DNA of 25,000 nucleotides, from contig JABUQX010027541.1 in NCBI GenBank assembly GCA_015478945.1, positions 1-25,000 on the forward strand, written 5' to 3'. Positions 18,381-25,000 of the stretch are shown here, one piece after another (position 1 is the stretch's first letter; each line of letters opens with the position of its first letter). Made by a program: the position numbers and the translations under genes. The stretch is from Trachelipus rathkii (Eukaryota > Arthropoda > Malacostraca > Isopoda > Trachelipodidae). The notes below the pieces were generated by a model, which was not told the origin of the DNA, ran no database searches, and was given only the letters and a program-made list of their open reading frames with translations.

Positions 18381-20112
18381 TTCAAATTTACCATCCTCTT
18401 TGTATAGAATGCGGCGTGAATTTCCTCAATTTTAATGTTTAACTATGTTCCCGAGGCTTCCTCAGCGGCGTCATATTTTGGGGAGATATTACTCGCTATT
18501 GAAACAAAGCAAACTTAAAAGTACTAGAATTACACAAATCACCAAGGAATTAACTAAGCTATGGGAAAAGTTTAGCTTTCCTATCCTCAGTCAGCAAGCC
18601 ATACATGCACGAGTAAAGAAACTTCTAACTTTGCATGAAAAAATTCAACACAGGCCGTCAGAAGCGTTTTTGAATGATTTACAAAATATTTTTGACATAA
18701 CTAATATGCATGGTACGTGGTTTTCTAAGGAGGATAAAGAGCTTCATCATAAACACAAAGAGTCTCACGGTAAAGTTGGGTGTGTTATTCATAAGCCCGA
18801 ACCAGCGTCATCAGTTCATCCTTCAAAAAGACTACGACTTTTACCAATATTACATGAACCAAGCACTAGTTCACATGATATGGAAGTACAGAGCGAAACA
18901 AGCAACAGTGAAAGCAGTACCACTGATAACTTTTCAGATACAGAGACATCTAAGAGAAAAGAACCATCTGCGACAAAGCAAGCTACAACTTTAGTGACTC
19001 GCCTTTCCTTATCAACGAATAAAACTTCAAAGGTCTGTGCAGTCTTGCTGAAGAAGGTGTGACTCTTCCAACACCAACACAATCAGGTGTATGGCGGGGA
19101 GTCATTAGAAATGCAGAAAAAAAAGGTGAATCAAATTAAAAAACTTCTGAAGGAAGAAAGTGATTTTTATCTTCACTTCGATGACAAAAGACTATCAAAA
19201 AAAGAGTACCAGGTTGTTTGTCTTACCAGTGTGACAAGGGAAATTAGACTTGGAGTAGTACGATGAAAGAGTGGTTCTTCACAAGATGTAAATGATTCGT
19301 TAAAGACTATTATTGATGATTATTATGCTTGGCCAGTGATCAAAATGATCATATGTGATTCAACTCCCATTAACACTAGAAAATTGACTGGCGTTGTTGT
19401 AAGATTACAGAAAACCATAACTGGGATTGGTTTAACGAAACCCCAATACATAGGGTGCCAGCATCATATATTAGATAGAATATTGAGGCATGTGCTGGAC
19501 AATTTTCTGTCAAAACAAACTACCAAACCAAGTTTGGAATACAAGTTCATTGACATATTGGAGGAAAAATACGAGGAATTAAAGAATGATTTTAAGGCAG
19601 AGGCAGAGGAAGAAGTACGTGAGTACAGGGACCCCTGTTGGAGAGACGATTTTAATTTCTTATTTGAACTGTGCATGGCATATCAATATTACGAAAAGCA
19701 TGGTAAGTTTCCTGTAATTAACTGGAAAAGCTGCCATCATTACACAATGCAAGATGGAACTAAAGAGATATATATATACATCCTAATTGCATATTTTTTG
19801 CTGTCATCGTGGCTCAGCCCTCTGAAGCTTTCTGCGCGCTTTATGGCCAACACGTGGCAAGAAGCCTGGTTCACAGACCAAAAATTCGGTGAAGTAATTT
19901 ATGACAGACTCTCGACTGGTATAACCGAGTTGGAATGTACCAGTGCACTCAAGTGCTTAAAAACGCATTGGGTAAAGGCAACATCTGTAATTGATACACC
20001 ACGCTGGAATATGATTGCCGAGAGGGCTGTGAAGGTAATGGAAGAACTACATGAAATCAGCAAAATGGATAAATATTTGCATTCAAGATTTGTTGCTACC
20101 AACAACATATGA
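18381..20112 (+). pseudogene. DDE-type transposase-like gene, frameshifted
   Basis: Short segments of different frames follow one another in the order of a single protein. Segment 1 (18381-18430) reads LCIECGVNFLNFN, a C-x2-C pair. Segment 2 (18445-19062) begins MFPRLPQRRHILGRYYSL and ends in a serine/threonine-rich linker. Segment 3 (about 19030-19135) reads LCSLAEEGVTLPTPTQSG. Segment 4 (about 19120-20112) reads SDFYLHFDDKRLSKKEYQVV, a TGA at 19264-19266, then MIICDSTPINTRKLTGVVVR, KPQYIGCQHHILDRILRHVL and finally IDTPRWNMIAERAVKVMEEL, ending TAA/TGA at 20110-20112. HFDDKR, ICDST and the AERAVK glutamate are plausible DDE positions, and GCQHHILD resembles the CxxH helix region of hAT-like transposases. 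I recall similar uncharacterised proteins from marine invertebrates. At least two frameshifts and one stop make it a pseudogene. Confidence 0.72.
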
Positions 20113-20262
20113 TTTGTATTCTGTAATATTTGGAAAAATAATCGAAATTTCAACCCCCCGGTGGGGGATGTTTTTAAAAATATAACGGTATAACTAACAG
20201 ATTTGTATTTTGTACCAAAATGTTCATTAAAATCAATAGCAGGAATTGATTTTTATTCTTTG

Positions 20263-20403
<141 letters not shown>

Positions 20404-20419
20404 CAGTGGCGTATCCAGG
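20404..20419 (+). repeat. Left terminal inverted repeat of hAT element 2
   Basis: CAGTGGCGTATCCAGG, matching the right end in inverted form over 15 of 16 bases. Confidence 0.92.
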
Positions 20420-20460
20420 ATTTATTTTCGGGGGGGGCAAAACAAAAATCGATTCTTAAA

Positions 20461-20562
20461 TATAATATATATATATATATATAATATATATAATAATAAA
20501 TATATAAAATATATATATATATATATATATAATATATTATATATATTATATTATATATATTA
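20461..20562. repeat. (TA)n microsatellite inside hAT element 2
   Basis: Imperfect TA with AATA interruptions, about 40 bases inside the left terminus. Confidence 0.93.
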
Positions 20563-20689
20563 AAGTGGAGAGGAATAAATTATTAAAATTTCTAAGTAAA
20601 ATGAGAATAATTTATATAAATTTCTAAAAATCACCTTACCTAAATTGTTAAATTTAATGGCCAGGCATTTGAGTAAACAAAGTCCAAGA

Positions 20690-22800
20690 TAACATCTTCA
20701 GTTTTTATGCCAATATTTCGATGTATTGTAGAGGAGGGGCATAGTCCAGTAAATCTCACTCCGAATAGTATTTTCAAGTAGGTTTTCAGATTTCACAATA
20801 TTGAAAACCTTCTTTCTACTGAAGCAGAGGACACGGGGTAAAATGCAAGTAATTGCAAACAAGATGTAAATATTCTGTAAATCTGTGATTCGAACAAGAA
20901 AACTAGTCGTCTATTGTTTGTTTTTGGACGATCTGGGCTGTGATGACATTTCAACTTCCATATAATTCCCATTCTGCTTTTACTAAATCCTCAATTGTTA
21001 TTTCGAGATCTTCCTTTGTAAAAATGTTGACATCTTTTATCGTTCTCATGATTGCACATTCACCTGTTGGTATTGGACAAATTTGCAAGGAAGATATAAT
21101 TTCTTTATGACTTAAAAACCTGTCTCCTAATGCTGGTATGTTAAATCATCCAAAAATGCTATAAAAATGGATGTGCGATAATAAGTCTGTGGGTCAAGAA
21201 GTGAAGGAATGTTGGTCTTGTATTTTTGGAACTTCTTATTTCTTGAAACAGCAATTTAATACCAGCTCTCATAATTAAGATGCCCTTACACATTCTTAAA
21301 AAAATACTGAAATTTCAATGTTGCATTTTCTTTGATCGGCTTCAAGTTAAGCTTTAACTAGATTCACTTCATTATATGCCCTCACCAAATCTTTAACGCG
21401 TGTCTGCAATCGTTTTGAAAGATTGTATGTTAACTTAATAGTCTATTTAAAACAAAAAAGGAAACCATAAAAAATGCACTATAAACATTGTTAAGAATAA
21501 AGGGAGCTTTTTCTGACTGATCTCAAACTTCAATTTTATTTGTTCTAAAGCTTGCTCATTATGAGGTTTTATCATCTCTGAAAAATAAAGCCGATTCATC
21601 CGTTGGCGGTCCAGTTGGAGTCGTAACATTTTTAATCCCTTTGTTGCATACTCTTAGGAATAAGTTCATTTTTTCTAAAAAGAACTTTTGTTGGCGATAG
21701 TGAAGCGTATGCAAGAAAAAATGTTGAAATTTTATCTATTCCAATGTGTACTGGAATATTTTTTTGAACTTTAGAAGCCTTTGTGAGGCATAAATTTAAG
21801 CAATGCAAACAGCAGTGCGTATAAATAGTTTTGTGACATTTTTTCCTTTATTACTTTATAATTAACATAATTAATCACCACTCATTGCTGCGTGCACCGT
21901 CAAACCCCTGTCCTCTTAGATTATTCATATCCAAAACCAGCTTCAGTTAACTTTTTCTTTCATTTAATTTTGTAAAGAATTTAAAAACAATTATTACTGA
22001 GACGAAACACAAAAAATCTTGACGGTAAGAGTATCAATATATAACGTTAAATGTACACACAACGAAAAATGTTCCTTCTGGAACACATTGATCGTCTCGA
22101 TCGGCGTAAGACAGTAAAAAATATACTTTTATTATATTTTGCACAATTTTACGTTGAATGAGATGGTCTAATGAGCTGAAATTAGAGCATTTGGACTGTA
22201 TGGAACTGTATACATGGCCTTTCTAGGGCACTGTTTTTAAAATGTTCTGAAAGAACGATGTCTCCAGCATTAGCAGATATTTTAAAAGCATCTCGAAAAA
22301 ATTTGCCATCGTTGTCTCCACAGGCCAGAAGTTCCGATTCGAACCAGTCCATGATGTCCACACGCGCTAACGATATATTTTGTGCTTGCCAGCAGAATCG
22401 AATTGTTTCAACAATTGGAATTAGGCACTTTCTACTGTTTCGGCCTCCCTTTTTTTCTGACTGTCAATCTGTTTTGTCGATGCTCTCGATTTTTTCTTGA
22501 ACTTGCTTTTCTACAACAAATCGCTTTCTACGATGTCTTTGTGATATTTAGGCCTTCGTGTTTTTGAAAGATCAATGCGGTTTCTTAAATATTATTACAG
22601 TCTCGAGACAAAAACACCAATTCCTGGTGTTTTTCTTTTACCTCTTTTGTTTCCAAAAACAATACACAAATTGTGAGCAATAAACCCAACGTTTTAATCA
22701 GAGTAAGATAACCACTTAATTCATCAAGCCACTTTTTTGAAAATATCTTTTCCCGACCTTTGCCTTCCTAACAGGAAATATATATTTTGAATCTGGTTCC
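20690..22800 (-). pseudogene. Decayed hAT transposase with DUF4371 and C-terminal dimerisation domains
   Basis: Reading leftward, pieces of several frames line up in hAT order. A TTF-like N-terminal region shows RKAKVGKRYFQK and KWLDELSGYL (22730-22780). DUF4371 segments follow: LIPIVETIRFCWQAQNIS (about 22370-22425) and NFFEMLLKYLLMLETSFFQN with KGHVYSSIQ (22190-22310). Then come LRGQGFDGARSNEW (21885-21930) and THCCLHCLNLCLTKASKVQK (21765-21830), both around the catalytic core, and SKRLQTRVKDLVRAYNEVNL (21355-21420). The hAT dimerisation domain ends it: FYPVSSASVERRFSIL, a TGA, then NLKTYLK (20745-20860) and IHRNIGIKTEDVILD (20690-20735). Many stops and frameshifts show it is long dead. Plus-strand frames at 22258-22567 are antisense shadows of it. 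Confidence 0.85.
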
Positions 22801-23280
22801 AGAGATATTTTAATATTCCACTTTTTCCTTGTTGTTAAATACCGTACCTGTGAAATTGCCAATGCCAATATCGTTAGAATGAACAATCCTTTCTGTATTT
22901 CTGGATTGAGCTGACTTAAAGGCGCTTGTGAAGGAAAAACATCACCGTCTTCTTGAAAATTTTCAGCTGCTATCGCAGTTACAGAAGTTCAGGAAAAACT
23001 GATTCTTCGAGTCCGACAAACAGCCTCACTCTTTGAATAAGAGGAATCTGTATTATATAGTGCTTTACTTTCTTTTGTGAAAAAAGCTCTATATCTGTTC
23101 TTTTTTTCATATATTTTTTATTTTATTTTTTTAAGTTGAACAACAACAAGAACAAAAAATGTTAAAGCACAAAGTACAAAACTTAACTTATTCGCTAGCA
23201 ACTGATAATTATACCCTTAAAAACAGTAGACGATTATTACACAAACACCACAAGTTATCTCATTAGTAAAGTTAATGCTG

Positions 23281-23346
23281 AGAGAGAGAAGAGAGAGATG
23301 AGAGGAGAGGAGAGAAAGAGAGAGAGAGAGAGAGAAGACATGTCTC

Positions 23347-23377
<31 letters not shown>

Positions 23378-23382
23378 AAAAA
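23281..23382. repeat. Interrupted (GA)n microsatellite inside hAT element 2
   Basis: GAGAGA tract with a CATGTCTC interruption near 23339, followed by an A-run. Confidence 0.95.
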
Positions 23383-23406
23383 AATTAGGAGCAGCAATAA
23401 TCTCTG

Positions 23407-23508
23407 ATTATAATATTAATTATATATATATTATATATATATATTAGATATATATATATATATACTATATATATATAATTATTATATATATATTATTATA
23501 TATATATA
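23407..23508. repeat. (TA)n microsatellite inside hAT element 2
   Basis: Imperfect TA repeat near the right end of the element. Confidence 0.95.
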
Positions 23509-23698
23509 AAGGAAAATTATAGAGCTTTCTCTTCTCCTGTAAAAACTTCCCCAAAGGGCTTACGAGAATTGTGCCTAACAGCGACGAATTATTTTAAATA
23601 GTTTAAAACTCTGCATTTGTATAATTATTGGATGGATATGCTTAAAAAATTAGTGTCTAAAAAAATTTCGGGGGGGCCATGGCCTCCCTGGACCCGCC

Positions 23699-23709
23699 CC
23701 TGGATACGC

Positions 23710-23714
<5 letters not shown>
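23699..23714 (-). repeat. Right terminal inverted repeat of hAT element 2
   Basis: CCTGGATACGCCACT plus a terminal A instead of the expected G. It merges with the following (TA)n. Confidence 0.9.
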
Positions 23715-23749
<35 letters not shown>

Positions 23750-23835
23750 TATATATAATATAGATATTATATATATATATTAAATAATATATTATAATAT
23801 TATATATATTATATATATATATATATTATAGTTAT
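23715..23835. repeat. (TA)n microsatellite, right side of the hAT 2 insertion
   Basis: Continuation of the TA tract interrupted at 20403 by the hAT element. It decays into ATATTATAA words. Confidence 0.93.
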
Positions 23836-23839
23836 ATTA

Positions 23840-24200
23840 TAGAATTTTTACTGGATTATTTATAAAAGATGATACACATTTAAATTTTATTAAATGTTAT
23901 TAAAAAACCTTGTTATATCCTATTTTATTAAACCTAGGTATGAAAAATTTAATATTTAAAAATAATTTTGAAAAAAATGGGATAGAAATTTTTTTATTTT
24001 TTTATTTTTTTTTTTTAATGAAAATTTTTTATCTTATGTATGTTTTTTAGCAGTAATCAAGTGAAAATATAGAACCGTCCATTCAGTTGCATTTTGACCT
24101 CGAGGAACAAAAATTAGGGGGGAAAGGGGGGGGGGATGAAAAATGGTCAAAAAATTTGTGAACTTATTTTTTTTTTTTTTTTTTTGAAATTGTAAATCAT
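23840..24200. other. Low-complexity spacer with T-runs and G-runs, no gene
   Basis: Contains T-rich runs near 23990-24018 and 24168-24185 and a G-run patch AGGGGGGAAAGGGGGGGGGG at about 24116-24135. No coding signal. A CCATTCAG...TTTTGACCTC stretch (24080-24105) loosely resembles CCATTCATTTTCCTTTTGTCC at 24355-24376. Confidence 0.5.
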
Positions 24201-24213
24201 TATTATATATATA

Positions 24214-24253
<40 letters not shown>

Positions 24254-24332
24254 TATAATAATATATATTATATATATTATAATATATATATATATAATAT
24301 ATATATAATATATATATATAATATATAATATA
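24201..24332. repeat. (TA)n microsatellite
   Basis: Imperfect TA with TAATA breaks. The minus-strand frame across it is repeat-driven and not a gene. Confidence 0.95.
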
Positions 24333-24496
24333 CCGAGATAGTATATTGGAGCCTCCATTCATTTTCCTTTTGTCCTCAAAGGCTGAATTATACCTGTAAA
24401 GGTTGGGAGAGAAAAAGGTAAGATTTTTGAGACTCAAATATGATATTTTTTCAGCAAAAGCAAATTTTTTCCATGGTATGATAATAGGTTATAATT

Positions 24497-24597
24497 TTAT
24501 TTATTAATTTATTTATTTATTTATTCATTCATTTATTTATTTACTTAGTTATTTATTTTTTTATTAGATATTTATTTACTTAGTTATTTTTTTATCA
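24497..24597. repeat. (ATTT)n tetranucleotide microsatellite
   Basis: TTTATTTATTCATTC-type repeats with point variants such as ACTTAGTT. It directly follows the 3' end of the piggyBac-like gene on the minus strand. Confidence 0.93.
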
Positions 24598-24608
24598 TAT
24601 ATGTTGGC

Positions 24609-25000
24609 TTACCTGGCAGGTTTATGCTTTATGACAAGTGATACTGGATGAAAACGGTTGGTGCACACTGGTTTCTGACAGAAACAGCATCTGTACTTGG
24701 TTTTTTTGTCTTCCGCTCTGGTGCAGGCGCTGCACCTCTTCATAGGGTAAAATCTTGGCAAAACAGGAATGTCAGAGTGTTCAACGTTTGTTTCTTCTTT
24801 GTCGTATAGATCAATAATTATAATCAATAAGAGATGGAATATTGGCCCTATGTTTAGCCCATGGGGAGATGAGTTGTAATGCAAAATCCGTCATGTATAA
24901 TCGTCTCATCATTCGTTTTGTGTTGTTTCTTAGCATGTCTTCTAAGTAGATTACCCATGAATTAATTGAACACGCATTGACCATTCCGTAAAAGATGCAG
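24609..25000 (-). pseudogene. piggyBac-like transposase, C-terminal part, cut by the window edge
   Basis: piggyBac transposases cut and paste DNA at TTAA sites and end in a cysteine-rich zinc-binding domain. Reading leftward from the edge, one frame gives CIFYGMVNACSINSWVIYLE, then RRLYMTDFALQLISPW, the conserved end of the piggyBac catalytic region (F-Y-x-M-x-x-x-A-x-x-N-x-x-x-x-Y...F-L-x-x-L-x-x-x-L-x-x-P). That frame ends at a TGA near 24812. A second frame continues into KEETNVEHSDIPVLPRFYPM and KRCSACTRAEDKKTKYRCCF, then CQKPVCTNRFHP, ending TGA at about 24609-24611. C-x2-C...C-x2-C...C...H matches the terminal cysteine-rich domain. One frameshift is needed between the two parts, so it is probably dead or carries a sequencing error. 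The DDD catalytic residues, if present, lie beyond the window. Confidence 0.8.

Larger units (their letters stand above)
20404..23714. mobile_element. hAT element 2 (about 3.3 kb) inserted in a (TA)n tract
   Basis: The left terminus is CAGTGGCGTATCCAGG (20404-20419) and the right is CCTGGATACGCCACT (23699-23713). They are inverse copies except that the final base, expected G, is A at 23714. A G-run follows close inside each terminus (20430-20437 and 23670-23676). The flanks read TATATATA on both sides, consistent with an 8-bp target duplication but uninformative in a microsatellite. The interior holds a decayed minus-strand hAT transposase (20690-22800), plus a (TA)n tract near the left end and (GA)n and (TA)n tracts near the right end. 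The termini, length and gene content agree on the hAT superfamily. Confidence 0.9.

Noticed and set aside
18710..20153. Other-frame and minus-strand frames across the DDE-type gene
   Set aside because: They are shadows of the plus-strand coding sequence and have no domain content of their own.
22325..22350. TTCGAA-containing stretch as a tRNA T-loop
   Set aside because: No cloverleaf, acceptor stem or box A fits around it, and the stretch lies within hAT coding remnant.
22258..22567. Two overlapping plus-strand frames
   Set aside because: They are antisense to DUF4371 segments of the decayed minus-strand hAT transposase.

Overview
The window looks like intergenic and intronic DNA from a repeat-rich, A+T-rich invertebrate animal genome. 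The evidence is the mix of long (TA)n, (GA)n and (ATTT)n microsatellites, a 5-kb satellite array, candidate short introns, and decayed transposons of metazoan families: two hAT elements, a Penelope-like element, a non-LTR LINE, a DDE-type transposase gene and a piggyBac-like gene. The set fits molluscs (cephalopods included) or crustaceans. The sequence alone does not settle which. There is no bacterial-style gene organisation, and I found no tRNA, rRNA or CRISPR.

Layout: 1-4230 is anonymous, very A+T-rich DNA without credible genes. 4590-4975 holds a diverged tandem duplication and a small plus-strand reading frame with in-frame 15-16 residue repeats. 5028-6830 carries minus-strand stretches that look like exons of one unrecognised host gene: an exon candidate near 6830, a frameshifted lysine-rich stretch, and two C-terminal exons joined by a 77-base intron. 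7455-12670 is a satellite array of about 22 monomers of roughly 230-245 bp, with signs of higher-order periodicity.

13080-16140 is a minus-strand Penelope-like reverse transcriptase pseudogene. A 1.9-kb hAT element (13194-15129) has split it. That element has matching 11-bp terminal inverted repeats and an exact 8-bp target duplication (GTTTTGGG), a dead BED zinc finger and a striking GC-rich island. 17412-17765 is a LINE reverse-transcriptase fragment carrying a (GA)n tract. 18381-20112 is a frameshifted plus-strand DDE-type transposase gene. 20404-23714 is a second hAT element, about 3.3 kb, lying in a (TA)n tract. It contains a badly decayed minus-strand DUF4371/hAT transposase. 24609-25000 is the C-terminal end of a minus-strand piggyBac-like transposase that runs off the right edge.

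No transposon gene here is intact: each has stops, frameshifts or missing catalytic segments. The layers can be partly ordered in time: the Penelope element is older than the hAT element inside it. The least expected items are the unrecognised host-gene exons (5.0-6.8 kb), the higher-order satellite and the GC-rich island of unknown origin.
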